Position numbers and translations under genes: made by a program | Part shown: one piece after another, positions 24,958-34,211 of the stretch | How positions within the stretch are numbered: position 1 is the first letter of the stretch | How the letters are laid out: the number at the start of each line of letters is the position of its first letter | Notes under the pieces: model-generated | The model's database searches: none | Seen by the model: only the letters and a program-made list of their open reading frames with translations | Told to the model about the DNA's origin: nothing | Assembly: GCF_051650185.1 (NCBI RefSeq) | Contig: NZ_JBOFIN010000047.1 | Coordinates: 1-64,000 of the forward strand | Length of the DNA stretch: 64,000 bases | Direction: 5' to 3' | From: Scandinavium sp051650185 | Lineage (GTDB): Bacteria > Pseudomonadota > Gammaproteobacteria > Enterobacterales > Enterobacteriaceae

Positions 24958-25968
24958 TTACTTCTTACGGGCATACTTCAGGGAATCAAGTGCGACAGCG
25001 AAGATGATGATCGCGCCCTTGATAATATACTGCCAGTACGGGTTCACGCCGATGTAGGTCAGACCATAGTTGATGACGGTGAAGATGATAACACCGGTCA
25101 CGACGCCGATAACGGTCCCGACACCACCGCTGAACGAAACGCCACCCACCACGCAGGCCGCAATCGCATCCAGTTCGTACATAAAGCCGAGGTTGTTGGT
25201 CGCCGAGCCGATACGCCCCGCTTCCAGCATCCCGCCAAAGGCATAGAACACACCTGACAGCGCATAAATCATCAGCAGGTTCAGGGCAACGTTAACGCCT
25301 GAAACACGCGCTGCTTCCGGGTTACCGCCGATAGCGAAGATATTTTTACCAAAGCGCGTTTTGTTCCACAGGATCCAGACAAACACCGTCGCAATCAGGG
25401 CGTAGAAGGTGATGTAGGACAAGCGGAAACTGCCCAGCGCGATAAACCCTTGCGTGAACGTCGAGAAATGGGAATCAAAACCCGACACCGGCGACGCGCC
25501 CACGAAGTCGTAATACAGGGAGTTGATCCCGTAAACGATGATCATCGTACCCAACGTGGTGATAAACGGCGTCACGTTCAGGTAGGCGATGATGATGCCG
25601 TTCACCAGGCCAATGACCGCACCGATAGCGCAGACAATCAGCAGTACCAGTGGGATAGGCATGGTTGCCAGGTCCGGGAACACCTTGTTGGCGTTATCCA
25701 CGGATTGCAGCAACGTTGCGGCAATTACCGCCGCCAGGCCAACCTGACGCCCGGCGGACAGGTCTGTCCCTTGCGTCACGATAAGCCCTGCAACACCGAG
25801 GGCAATGATGATACGGACAGAAGACTGAGTCAGGATGTTACTCAAGTTCAACAGACTTAAGAACGTGGGGTCCTGGAAAATAATAATGGCCAGTAACACT
25901 AAAAGAACGACGTAAATACCGCCTTCTTTCAGATAAGTGAGAAAACTTTTCTTATTTAACGCACTCAT
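24958..25968 (-). CDS. mglC: Galactose ABC transporter permease MglC
   Basis: A 336-residue inner-membrane permease of the RbsC/AraH/MglC family with about eight to ten hydrophobic segments. The conserved AGxQVGL (DLSAGRQVGLAAVIAATLL) and the segment FAIGGNPEAARVSGVNV near residue 215 are present. It forms the channel of the Mgl galactose/methyl-galactoside importer. It is the last gene of mglBAC, 15 bases after mglA. Confidence 0.96.
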   Translation of the reverse strand: MSALNKKSFLTYLKEGGIYVVLLVLLAIIIFQDPTFLSLLNLSNILTQSSVRIIIALGVAGLIVTQGTDLSAGRQVGLAAVIAATLLQSVDNANKVFPDLATMPIPLVLLIVCAIGAVIGLVNGIIIAYLNVTPFITTLGTMIIVYGINSLYYDFVGASPVSGFDSHFSTFTQGFIALGSFRLSYITFYALIATVFVWILWNKTRFGKNIFAIGGNPEAARVSGVNVALNLLMIYALSGVFYAFGGMLEAGRIGSATNNLGFMYELDAIAACVVGGVSFSGGVGTVIGVVTGVIIFTVINYGLTYIGVNPYWQYIIKGAIIIFAVALDSLKYARKK

Positions 25969-25983
25969 GAGGAGCCCCTGATC

Positions 25984-27504
25984 TTAAAGGTGCAAAGACG
26001 CAAGACGTAAAATTTCGTTCTGCGTGGTCGTTTTAGTATCAACAATGCCAGCAACCTGACCATTACTCATAACCAGAATACGGTCAGTAATACCCAGCAG
26101 TTCAGGCATCTCGGAAGAGATGATGATGATCCCTTTTTCTCTTTTCGCCAGTTCTGCAATTAACTGATAAATTTCAAACTTGGCACCTACGTCAATCCCA
26201 CGCGTCGGTTCATCCAGCATCAGTATTTCAGGTTGGGTTAACAACCAGCGGCCGATAATCACCTTTTGCTGGTTACCGCCAGAAAGCGATCCAATCTGAG
26301 TACGATGGCCTGGCGTTTTTACACGCATTGAGTCAATCACCCATTGGGTATCACTCTTCATGCGGGAATTATCCAGCAGCCCGGTTTTACCTTTGTATTT
26401 CTTAATATTGGAAATAAGCGAGTTAAAACCGATATCCAGATAAGCGTAAATCCCGGTGGAGCGACGCTCTTCCGTGACCAGGGCAAAACCATGGTTAATC
26501 GCTTCGTTGGCGCTGTGGTTATTAATTTTTTTACCGTGCAGCGTTATGGTACCGCTGGATTTTTCACGGATGCCAAACAGCGTTTCAACGATGTCTGTAC
26601 GCTTCGCCCCGACCAGCCCGGCAATCCCCAGGATCTCGCCTTTACGCAGGTCAAAGGAGACATCGCGAATGGACGGCTGGCGCAGAGAAGTCAGGTTACG
26701 CACTTCAAGAATGGTTTCACCCGGCGTGTTGTGTTTTTCCGGGAAGCGCTGGGTCAATGAACGGCCGACCATCATGGCGATGATCTTGTCCATGTCCAGA
26801 CCTTCCAGCGGCTGAGTGGCAATCCACTGACCGTCACGCAGGATGGTGATTTCATCACACAGCTGGAAGATCTCTTCCATTTTGTGGGAAATATAAACAA
26901 TACCGCAGCCGCGTTCTTTCAGCTTACGAATAATTTTGAACAGATGGTTCACTTCTTTTTCCGTTAAGGAAGAAGTGGGCTCATCCATAATCACAATTTT
27001 GGCGTCATAGGAAAATGCTTTGGCAATTTCGATCATCTGCATTTGTGATACAGATAATGTGCCTACGCGCGCACGCGGGTCGATATCGATATCTAATTCA
27101 TCGAATATCGCCTTGGTGTCGTTATACATTTTATCCTGGTCGACAAACATGCCTTTAGTCGGATAACGCCCCAACCACATATTGTCCATGACCGAGCGCT
27201 GGAGAACCAGGTTAAGTTCCTGGTGCACCATAGAAATACCATTCTCAAGGGCTTCTTTAGCCGAATGGAAGTCGATCTCTTTTCCCTGAAAAATAATGCT
27301 ACCGGAATCTTTTTGGTAGATCCCAAACAAACATTTTAATAATGTCGATTTGCCCGCTCCGTTCTCTCCCATTAAGGCATGAATAGAGTGAGGACGAACT
27401 TTCAAATTAACATTATCGAGCGCTTTAACGCCGGGAAATGACTTGTTGATACTGCTCATTTCCAACAAGAATTCGCCTGACGATTCTGTTTTATTGCTGA
27501 CCAT
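25984..27504 (-). CDS. mglA: Galactose ABC transporter ATPase MglA
   Basis: A 506-residue fused double ATPase, the same length as E. coli MglA. The first nucleotide-binding domain has Walker A GENGAGKST and Walker B IVIMDEPTSSL. The second has a degenerate Walker A (GLVGAKRTD, as is normal for this family), the signature LSGGNQQK and Walker B ILMLDEPTRGID. The start at 27504 (MVSNKTESSGEFLLEMS) matches the family; the upstream extension lies in the intercistronic hairpin region. Confidence 0.97.
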   Translation of the reverse strand: MVSNKTESSGEFLLEMSSINKSFPGVKALDNVNLKVRPHSIHALMGENGAGKSTLLKCLFGIYQKDSGSIIFQGKEIDFHSAKEALENGISMVHQELNLVLQRSVMDNMWLGRYPTKGMFVDQDKMYNDTKAIFDELDIDIDPRARVGTLSVSQMQMIEIAKAFSYDAKIVIMDEPTSSLTEKEVNHLFKIIRKLKERGCGIVYISHKMEEIFQLCDEITILRDGQWIATQPLEGLDMDKIIAMMVGRSLTQRFPEKHNTPGETILEVRNLTSLRQPSIRDVSFDLRKGEILGIAGLVGAKRTDIVETLFGIREKSSGTITLHGKKINNHSANEAINHGFALVTEERRSTGIYAYLDIGFNSLISNIKKYKGKTGLLDNSRMKSDTQWVIDSMRVKTPGHRTQIGSLSGGNQQKVIIGRWLLTQPEILMLDEPTRGIDVGAKFEIYQLIAELAKREKGIIIISSEMPELLGITDRILVMSNGQVAGIVDTKTTTQNEILRLASLHL

Positions 27505-27531
27505 AGTTAACCCTGGCTGCGCGAATGTTTT

Positions 27532-27597
27532 CCCGTGCTGACCGTCCAGCACGGGAGATATCTCTTTGACTACGTAAAAAGGCACGGCAAGCGTGCC
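27532..27597 (-). terminator. Two hairpins between mglB and mglA, possible partial terminator
   Basis: Read from mglB toward mglA on the minus strand, the first hairpin is GGCACG/CGTGCC (27581-27597) followed by TTTTT. The second is CCCGTGCTG/CAGCACGGG (27532-27555) without a T run. This arrangement would cut transcription partly and protect the mglB 3' end, giving more binding protein than ATPase and permease. Confidence 0.6.
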
Positions 27598-27604
27598 ATT
27601 CTTA

Positions 27605-28603
27605 TTACTTACCGATGAACTGAGACAGGTTGTCCTGATCAACACCTACGTAAGGCACGCGAACGATTTTGTTCTCGATTTTCCAGTTGGTGCCCGCTGC
27701 GGCTTCTTTGCCATCAGCCAGGTTTTTCGCCAGATCGAAGGTGGCTTTCGCCTGGTTGTTCGCATCGTTCAGCACGGTGCCCGCCATTGCGCCAGATTTC
27801 ACCAGAGCCAGAGCTTCTGGCAGCGCATCCACGCCAAACACAGGAATGCTGGTTTTGTTGTGGGCTTTCAGCGCTTCTACTGCACCCATTGCCATCGCAT
27901 CGTTGTTGGCGATAACCACTTCGATTTTGTTAGCGTTCGGGCCAGAGAGCCATGCGTCCATTTTGTCTTTAGCCTGAGCGGTATCCCACATTGCGGTATC
28001 CAGCTGCAGCTGCTGAGTTTTGAAGCCTTTATCGTTCAGCTCTTTGATAACGTAAGTGGTACGAGCTTCAGCATCCGGATGGCCTGGCTCGCCTTTCAGC
28101 AGCACGAACTGAATCTGGCCGTCTTTGTTCAGATCCCAATTTGGGTTCGCTTTCCAGTGTTTTGCAATCAGGTCGCCCTGGATGATGCCGGACTCTTTGG
28201 AGTCAGTACCCACGTAGAAGGCTTTGTCATAGCTGTCCAGCGCTTTGCGGGATGGCTCTTTGTTGAAGAACACCACCGGCACGTTCTGACCACGTGCTTT
28301 TTCGATGACGGTGCCTGCCGCCGCCGGGTCAACGAGGTTGATAGCCAGAGCTTTTACGCCCTTCGCCAGCAGGACGTCGATCTGGTCGTTCTGTTTGGAC
28401 TGGTCGTTCTGCGAGTCATTCATCAGCAGCTGAACGTCTGGTGATGCTTTGCCGTCTTTCTCGATCGCTTTACGCACCACAGACATGAAGTTGTCGTCGT
28501 ATTTATAGATGGTTACGCCGATACGAGTATCTGCTGCATGAGCAGCCGCGCCAAACAACATGCAAGACATCACAGCGGACAGGGTTAACACCTTCTTATT
28601 CAT
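27605..28603 (-). CDS. mglB: Galactose/glucose-binding protein MglB
   Basis: A 332-residue periplasmic binding protein, nearly identical to E. coli MglB. The signal peptide is MNKKVLTLSAVMSCMLFGAAAHA and the mature start is ADTRIGVTIYKYDDNF. The calcium loop DLNKDGQIQ is intact. It binds galactose and glucose for import by MglAC and also serves chemotaxis through Trg. It is the first gene of mglBAC. Confidence 0.97.
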   Translation of the reverse strand: MNKKVLTLSAVMSCMLFGAAAHAADTRIGVTIYKYDDNFMSVVRKAIEKDGKASPDVQLLMNDSQNDQSKQNDQIDVLLAKGVKALAINLVDPAAAGTVIEKARGQNVPVVFFNKEPSRKALDSYDKAFYVGTDSKESGIIQGDLIAKHWKANPNWDLNKDGQIQFVLLKGEPGHPDAEARTTYVIKELNDKGFKTQQLQLDTAMWDTAQAKDKMDAWLSGPNANKIEVVIANNDAMAMGAVEALKAHNKTSIPVFGVDALPEALALVKSGAMAGTVLNDANNQAKATFDLAKNLADGKEAAAGTNWKIENKIVRVPYVGVDQDNLSQFIGK

Positions 28604-28844
28604 GGTATCTCCGGTTATTTTTATGCAGGGTAGCTTATCGTGGCGGGCAAAACGTTAAAGAAAAGTTACTGACCGCCGAAGTTAAAATTCTACAAAAACC
28701 ATCTTCCGTGTTCGGTAACAATCCAGACGAGCGTAAAATTGATTGCTTAGCGCTTTATTGCTATATAAAAACTGATTAATCACCGTTACATAGCGTTTCA
28801 GCCTTACAAACGCTGACATCATAGTCAGGCGAATGTTAAGATAC

Positions 28845-28860
28845 TGTGAATTTACTCACA
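28845..28860. promoter_or_regulatory. CRP-binding site for mglBAC
   Basis: TGTGAATTTACTCACA is an exact TGTGA-N6-TCACA CRP consensus. It lies upstream of mglB beside the GalR/GalS operator, the same arrangement as in E. coli, where CRP-cAMP activates mgl. Confidence 0.85.
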
Positions 28861-28863
28861 AAT

Positions 28864-28877
28864 TGAAAGCGGTTACA
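28864..28877. promoter_or_regulatory. GalR/GalS operator for mglBAC
   Basis: TGAAAGCGGTTACA fits the GalR/GalS half-site pattern (GTGNAANCGNTTNCAC) and lies three bases from the CRP site. It also lies just past the galS stop codon. GalS is the main repressor of mglBAC in E. coli. Confidence 0.75.
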
Positions 28878-28887
28878 TCACGGCACT

Positions 28888-29913
28888 TTATAAGTTAGTG
28901 ATCGACCCCACAGATTGCTTCAGCGCCACCGAATGACGGCGCACCAGCGTCGGCATAAAACAGTGAGTTGCGCTGCTATCAAGCTTCCCGGCCGACCCCA
29001 TCAGCGCCAGCTCCGTGGCCAGTTTGGCCATTGAAACGATCGGATAACGCACTGTCGTGAGCTGCGGATCGGTGTAACGCGCAATGGGAATATCATCAAA
29101 ACCAATCAATGAAAGATGCTGTGGCACCGCAATGCCGTTGTCTTTCAGGGCCGTCAATGCCCCAGCCGCCATGTTGTCGTTGTAGGCAAACACCGCCGTA
29201 AGCCCCTGATTTCGCCCAAGCAGCTCCACCATCGCAGCTTCCCCGCCTTGTAAATCTGGCGAGCCAGTGCCCACCCATGCTTCGGGCGCAGCAATGCCCT
29301 GCTCGCTCAATGCACGCAGCCATCCTTCTTGACGCATCTGGTTGTCCTCGATTCCGTGACTGGAGCCAAGATAGCCGACACGCGTATGCCCCTGATTAAG
29401 CAACATGCGCGTCGCCATCATCGCGCCGCTGACGTTATCCAGCCCGACACAGCGGTACTCATAGCCCGGCACAATGCGGTTGATTAACACCATACCCGGG
29501 ATCTGATCGAGAAATTCTGCAAGCTCGGCATCGCTTAATGCTTTGGAATGCACGATAAGCGCATTGCAGCGCTGGCGAATTAGCACCTCAATCGCGTTTC
29601 GCTCCTTCTCTGCTTCGTGGTAGCTGTTGCCAATCAGCACGTTTTTTTGAAACTGCTGAGCAACGGTATCGACCGCCTTGACCAGCGCGCCGAAAAAGGC
29701 GTCCGATACATCCATCACCACCACGCCGATGGTGTCGCTGACCTGCGTGGCCAGTGCCTGGGCGTTGGCGTTGGGCCGATAACCCAGCTCCGAAACGGCT
29801 TTCATCACCAGTTCACGAGTTTCAGGACTGACAAGCGGGCTGTTATTTAGCACGCGGGAAATGGTCGCGGCGGAAACACCCGCATGGCGGGCCACATCAC
29901 GAATGGTGATCAT
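28888..29913 (-). CDS. galS: LacI-family repressor GalS
   Basis: A 341-residue LacI/GalR-type regulator. The N-terminal helix-turn-helix is TIRDVARHAGVSAATISRVLN, with the hinge helix RPNANAQALA near 50. A periplasmic-binding-protein-like sugar-sensing domain follows (VVVMDVSDAFFGALVKAVD, GFDDIPIARYTDPQLTTVRYP). It represses mglBAC and itself, with galactose as inducer. The start at 29913 (MITIRDVA) is the family start. It lies upstream of mglB in the same direction with its own promoter. Confidence 0.96.
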   Translation of the reverse strand: MITIRDVARHAGVSAATISRVLNNSPLVSPETRELVMKAVSELGYRPNANAQALATQVSDTIGVVVMDVSDAFFGALVKAVDTVAQQFQKNVLIGNSYHEAEKERNAIEVLIRQRCNALIVHSKALSDAELAEFLDQIPGMVLINRIVPGYEYRCVGLDNVSGAMMATRMLLNQGHTRVGYLGSSHGIEDNQMRQEGWLRALSEQGIAAPEAWVGTGSPDLQGGEAAMVELLGRNQGLTAVFAYNDNMAAGALTALKDNGIAVPQHLSLIGFDDIPIARYTDPQLTTVRYPIVSMAKLATELALMGSAGKLDSSATHCFMPTLVRRHSVALKQSVGSITNL

Positions 29914-30022
29914 AACCACCGTCCTGTTGAAAATGGCAGCAACTCACAGTCACCCCCTGTGTTGAGCAAGGAGGCTATTCTGGCAGCGAGTCGGGAAGGA
30001 CTACGTGAAGAAGCTCACAAGG

Positions 30023-30038
30023 ATGGAAACGGTTACAT
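30023..30038. promoter_or_regulatory. GalR/GalS operator upstream of galS
   Basis: ATGGAAACGGTTACAT matches the GalR/GalS operator pattern around the central CG. It lies about 110 bases before the galS start, which is consistent with the autoregulation known for E. coli galS. A half CRP-like site (TGTGATCCAGATCG) begins at 30055. Confidence 0.65.
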
Positions 30039-30068
30039 CCGTTTTGTTAATGATTGTGATCCAGATCG

Positions 30069-31229
30069 TTATCTGGATGTTTTAGAAATGGATACCCCTG
30101 CAGCCCTTGCGGTTAACTGCCGCCACAGCCATTCCACCGGCCCCTGACGGAAATGACGCAACCAGAAGACGGAGAACAATACATTCACCAGCCAGATAGC
30201 CGGGACGAAGGCTAGCAGCTGGAAGCGGTCAAATTTCATAAACAGATCAAGGTGATAAAACAGCGTGGTACAAATGAGGGTTTGCAGCAGGTAGTTGGAA
30301 AGTGCCATGCGGCCGACACACGCCACCGCGCCAACCAGCCGCGATGCGCAAATCTGCGGCCAGAAACCCCAGGCCAGTGCAGCATAACCGATGGTCTGTA
30401 ACGGTGCGCCCAACTCTCTTGGGGCCTGTAACAAGAACGCACACCAGCGATAAGACCAGTCCAGATGCCATTGTGCCACTATCGCTGGCACGTTAATCAT
30501 CAGGCCAAGCGCAATCAGCAGCACACTGGTGCGGCGATAATGTAACAGGCTGAACTGCCCTTTCAGCCAGCCGCTGCGCATCAGCGCGGCCCCCATCAGC
30601 ATCATGCCCGCCAGCTGCCAGCCGTATTGCGCGCCTAATGCCAACAGATTATCTGACAGCATGTCCGCCCGATTGCTGATGGCTTCAAAACCGCCCTTCA
30701 GCTTCCAGTATTGCTCATATTGCAGATTCGCAGCATCCGGCACCCACGAACGGTTTGGCGCATCTCCAGAGATAAACCCGAGGAAAACCAGCACCGCGAT
30801 GCCAATCAGGTACAGCACAACGCCAGTGTTAAACATCGATTTCGCACTGTGTGCTTCACGCACCATTCGCCAGCACACCAGCCCGACGAGCGAGTACGCC
30901 AGCAGGATGTCGCCATCCCAGAACAGCAAGCCATGGCAAAAGCCGAGCAGCGCCAGAAGAGACAACCGGGACTGGATCCAGCGCTTACCGCGCGGCAGTA
31001 ACAGTTGTAAACCGGCACCAAATAACAGCGAGAAAAGAGTGAGAAATTTTACCTGCGCGAACAGGTCGAGGATTGCCCATGTCCAGGCATCGCGTTCGGT
31101 GATCGCGCCATACCAGGCCGGGTTAAGATAGGCCGCCTTCGGCAAACCAAAGGCGGAGATATTGAGAAGCAGGATCCCCAGAATGGCAACGCCGCGAACA
31201 AAATCCAGCGTGACGTTTCGTTCCATCAA
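30069..31229 (-). CDS. yeiB: DUF418 inner-membrane protein YeiB
   Basis: A 386-residue membrane protein with about ten hydrophobic helices and the DUF418 region in its C-terminal half (LSNYLLQTLICTTLFYHLDLF). It matches E. coli YeiB in length and position; the function is unknown, and DUF418 proteins are often called putative transporters. It starts 17 bases after folE ends, so the two are probably co-transcribed. Confidence 0.9.
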   Translation of the reverse strand: MMERNVTLDFVRGVAILGILLLNISAFGLPKAAYLNPAWYGAITERDAWTWAILDLFAQVKFLTLFSLLFGAGLQLLLPRGKRWIQSRLSLLALLGFCHGLLFWDGDILLAYSLVGLVCWRMVREAHSAKSMFNTGVVLYLIGIAVLVFLGFISGDAPNRSWVPDAANLQYEQYWKLKGGFEAISNRADMLSDNLLALGAQYGWQLAGMMLMGAALMRSGWLKGQFSLLHYRRTSVLLIALGLMINVPAIVAQWHLDWSYRWCAFLLQAPRELGAPLQTIGYAALAWGFWPQICASRLVGAVACVGRMALSNYLLQTLICTTLFYHLDLFMKFDRFQLLAFVPAIWLVNVLFSVFWLRHFRQGPVEWLWRQLTARAAGVSISKTSR

Positions 31230-31246
31230 GTTCCTGCTTTAGCTAA

Positions 31247-31912
31247 TTAGTTGTGATGACGCACCGCGCGCAGAAACTCCTGGCGGGTGTTCTGGCTTGA
31301 TTTGAACAGGCCACCGAGCGAAGTGGTCGTGGTCGCACTGGTTGCATCACGAATGCCGCGCGCTTTAACGCAGTAATGCACCGCATCGATGGAAACGGCC
31401 ACATTATTGGTGTCCAGCAGGGTTTGCAGCGCCACGAGGATTTGCTGAGTCAAACGCTCTTGTACCTGTGGGCGCTGAGCGAAGAACTGCACAATGCGGT
31501 TGATTTTCGACAAGCCAATAACGGTGTCTTTCGGGATATACGCGACGGTCGCTTTACCATCGATAGTCACGAAATGGTGCTCGCAGGTGCTGGTCATCGA
31601 AATATCACGCACGGTCACCATCTCATCCACCTTCATTTTGTTTTCAATGACGGTGATTTTCGGGAAGTTGGCGTAATCCAGACCGGAGAAGATTTCATCC
31701 ACATACATTTTTGCGATGCGATGTGGCGTTTCAGTCAGGCTGTCATCGCTGAGATCAAGATTCAGGAGCTGCATAATTTCGGTCATATGACCGGCAATCA
31801 GGTGCTTACGAGTTTCTTTGTCCATATCAACTGGAGGACGCAGCGGCGTTTCCAGACCACGCGCCAACAGCGCTTCATGAACCAGGGCGGCTTCTTTACT
31901 CAATGATGGCAT
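31247..31912 (-). CDS. folE: GTP cyclohydrolase I FolE
   Basis: A 221-residue enzyme that converts GTP to 7,8-dihydroneopterin triphosphate, the first step of folate synthesis. The zinc ligands are C110, H113 (TSTCEHHF) and C181 (VHYCVKARG); H112 is also conserved. The signature motif VDEMVTVRDISMTSTCEHH is complete. It forms a homodecamer in the cytoplasm. First gene of folE-yeiB. Confidence 0.97.
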   Translation of the reverse strand: MPSLSKEAALVHEALLARGLETPLRPPVDMDKETRKHLIAGHMTEIMQLLNLDLSDDSLTETPHRIAKMYVDEIFSGLDYANFPKITVIENKMKVDEMVTVRDISMTSTCEHHFVTIDGKATVAYIPKDTVIGLSKINRIVQFFAQRPQVQERLTQQILVALQTLLDTNNVAVSIDAVHYCVKARGIRDATSATTTTSLGGLFKSSQNTRQEFLRAVRHHN

Positions 31913-32015
31913 TTAGGGTTTCTCCTGCAGGTGTGGCGACCTTCGCTCTCTGAGGGCAAAGTGAGCACTCATTGTGCGTGAGGCCGTGCACAGAATCCAG
32001 TATTCACGGCGATAA

Positions 32016-33164
32016 TTATTGAAATTGGCTTAACCTTTCATGCTGCGAGCGCCAGACCAGCGCGCCGCCAATGAAGAGCGCGATAGCCGCCACGCCCAGC
32101 GCCGGTTCCAGACGCTGCGTTAGCCAGGTGGAAAGCGCGGAGGTCATCGGCCCGGCAAGCTGACCGATGGCGTATCCGGTGGTCAATAAGCCCGCCATGT
32201 AACGAGTGTGCTGCGGGGCCAGTTCGCGCCCATACAGCAGCGAAAGCTGTACCGCACACAGAAAACCGCCGCCCACCAGCAATGCGCCAATCACCAGGCC
32301 ACTCATGCCCGGCAGCAGCCATGCCGCTAACACGCCAAGCGCCTGAAGCCATAAAACGACAGCGAGCCGTTGATGGCTGTGCCCCACGCCGCGCAGCAGA
32401 ATGCTCAATCCAATGCCGATCACCGCCGAAACGCCAAACACGGGCCACAAAAATTGCGCAAAAACGCTGCCCGGAAAACGGGCTGCCGCCATCTGTGACA
32501 AAAAAGTCGCAGGCAGAATATAGCCAAATCCAGCCAGGCTGTAGCTCCAGACTAAACGGCGCAAATCCGGCGTTAAGACCAGCGGCTCAGGTTTCACGCC
32601 GGGGCGGTGTAACTCACCAGGGCGCGGCAACCAGTGAGAAATAAAGGCGATCAACACCAGCGCCAGTAAACCGTAGAGCAACCAGCCAGCCGCAGCACTA
32701 AGATTGCCCGAATGAATGTAAACAGCCAGTAAACCGCTTATCGCAATACCCGCTCCCGGCCCCGCAAAAACAGCGGCACTCAGGCCAGGACGTCCGGCAT
32801 GAGCCAGTTTTTCATTGGTCCAGGCGGCCGTCAGCACCATCGCCCAGCCGCTCATGCAGCCAATCACGAATCGCAACAAGCCGTGGAGCCAGGCGTTATC
32901 GGCCCAGGCAGAAAGCAGCGTCAAGATGACGGCTCCGGCAATGCCGGCGTACAAACGCCCTTCCACCCGACGGCTGGCACGCATGGCATCCCAGGCACCC
33001 ACCAGATAGCCCAGATAGTTCATGGCCGCCACCAGCCCGGCGGTTGTCAGCGTCAGCTGGCCTTCAGCAATCATCAGCGGTACCTGAGGCGTAAAGGCAA
33101 AGCGCCCTATCCCCATCGCCACCACCAGCATGACAAAACCACTCAGCGCGGTGCGTAGCGCCAT
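32016..33164 (-). CDS. MFS transporter, YbfB/YjiJ family
   Basis: A 382-residue membrane protein with about 12 hydrophobic segments. It belongs to the YbfB/YjiJ group of the major facilitator superfamily (MGIGRFAFTPQVPLM in the first helix, MNYLGYLVGAWDAM, WSYSLAGFGYILPATFLSQMA). The substrate is unknown. K-12 has no gene between folE and yeiG. The start at 33164 has GAGGCG at good spacing; the alternative at 33209 has no ribosome binding site. It is divergent from yeiG. Confidence 0.85.
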   Translation of the reverse strand: MALRTALSGFVMLVVAMGIGRFAFTPQVPLMIAEGQLTLTTAGLVAAMNYLGYLVGAWDAMRASRRVEGRLYAGIAGAVILTLLSAWADNAWLHGLLRFVIGCMSGWAMVLTAAWTNEKLAHAGRPGLSAAVFAGPGAGIAISGLLAVYIHSGNLSAAAGWLLYGLLALVLIAFISHWLPRPGELHRPGVKPEPLVLTPDLRRLVWSYSLAGFGYILPATFLSQMAAARFPGSVFAQFLWPVFGVSAVIGIGLSILLRGVGHSHQRLAVVLWLQALGVLAAWLLPGMSGLVIGALLVGGGFLCAVQLSLLYGRELAPQHTRYMAGLLTTGYAIGQLAGPMTSALSTWLTQRLEPALGVAAIALFIGGALVWRSQHERLSQFQ

Positions 33165-33192
33165 GTTCGCCTCAAGTGTTAATGTAAAGTTG

Positions 33193-33216
33193 TGTTTATG
33201 ATGCAACATGTAAACA
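33193..33216. promoter_or_regulatory. Inverted repeat between the MFS gene and yeiG
   Basis: TGTTTA-N12-TAAACA lies about 30 bases upstream of the MFS start in the divergent promoter region. It could be a repressor site for one or both genes. No regulator gene is adjacent. Confidence 0.35.
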
Positions 33217-33302
33217 TAATGCGGAAGTGAAAGTTACTCATCGCCGCCGATGATCTGTATGATGAAACAGGTCATTTTCAATCATTTATCAGGGAGCCAT
33301 GC

Positions 33303-34139
33303 ATGGAACTGCTCGAAGAGCACCGTTGTTTTGAAGGCTGGCAGCAACGCTGGCGGCACGACTCCACCACGCTGAACTGCGCCATGACGTTCAGCATCTT
33401 TCTGCCACCGCCACGGGAAAACACCCCGCCACCGGTGCTGTACTGGCTGTCAGGGTTAACCTGCACCGATGAAAATTTCGCCACGAAAGCCGGAGCACAG
33501 CGCGTTGCCGCCGAGCTCGGTATTGTGCTGGTGATGCCAGATACCAGCCCGCGTGGCGACGATGTGGCTGATGATGAAGCCTATGATTTGGGCAAAGGCG
33601 CAGGTTTCTACCTGAACGCAACGCAAGCGCCGTGGGCCGCACATTACCGCATGTATGATTACCTCACCGACGAACTACCAAAGCTGATTCTGCAACAGTT
33701 CAGCGTTGCCGACCGCTGTGCGATTTCAGGCCACTCGATGGGTGGACATGGGGCACTGGTGCTGGCGCTGAAAAATCCGGGCCGCTATGCGAGCGTGTCT
33801 GCATTTGCACCGATTGTGAACCCCTGCCGCGTGCCGTGGGGGCAGAAAGCGTTTACGGCTTATCTGGGGGAAGATCAAAAAACCTGGCAAGCCTGGGACA
33901 GCTGCGCTCTGATGCTGAACAGCGACGTGAATGATGCGATCCCTACGCTGATTGATCAGGGGGATAGCGATCAGTTCCTGGCGGATCAGTTACAGCCAGC
34001 GGTGCTGGCCGAAGCCGCCCGACAGAAAAACTGGCCGCTGACGCTGCGCATTCAGTCCGGGTTTGATCACAGCTATTGGTTTATTGCGTCCTTTATCGAA
34101 GATCATCTGCGCTTCCATGCGCAGCATTTGATGAAGTAA
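33303..34139 (+). CDS. yeiG: S-formylglutathione hydrolase YeiG
   Basis: A 278-residue alpha/beta hydrolase of the esterase D family, the same length as E. coli YeiG. The nucleophile is S145 in GHSMGGHGA; the acid is in DQGDSDQF and the histidine in FDHSYWF. It hydrolyses S-formylglutathione to glutathione and formate in formaldehyde detoxification; E. coli also has FrmB with the same reaction. A single-gene unit. Confidence 0.95.
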   Translation: MELLEEHRCFEGWQQRWRHDSTTLNCAMTFSIFLPPPRENTPPPVLYWLSGLTCTDENFATKAGAQRVAAELGIVLVMPDTSPRGDDVADDEAYDLGKGAGFYLNATQAPWAAHYRMYDYLTDELPKLILQQFSVADRCAISGHSMGGHGALVLALKNPGRYASVSAFAPIVNPCRVPWGQKAFTAYLGEDQKTWQAWDSCALMLNSDVNDAIPTLIDQGDSDQFLADQLQPAVLAEAARQKNWPLTLRIQSGFDHSYWFIASFIEDHLRFHAQHLMK

Positions 34140-34159
34140 CACTTTCGTGCGGCCTGATG

Positions 34160-34197
34160 CCCTCTCCCCCAGCCCCTCTCCCACGGGGCGAGGGGAG
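34160..34197. repeat. C-rich intergenic repeat forming a hairpin
   Basis: The unit with CCCTCTCCCCCAGCCCCTCTC followed by CACGGGGCGAGGGGAG pairs CCCCTC with GAGGGG (34173-34195). Sequences of this kind are scattered between genes in many Gram-negative genomes. It separates the convergent genes yeiG and cirA and may end both transcripts. Confidence 0.6.
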
Positions 34198-34211
34198 TAA
34201 AACCATAGGTT

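Noticed and set aside
34160..34197. Possible insertion-sequence end
   Set aside because: It is a short C-rich hairpin repeat with no transposase or target duplication nearby.
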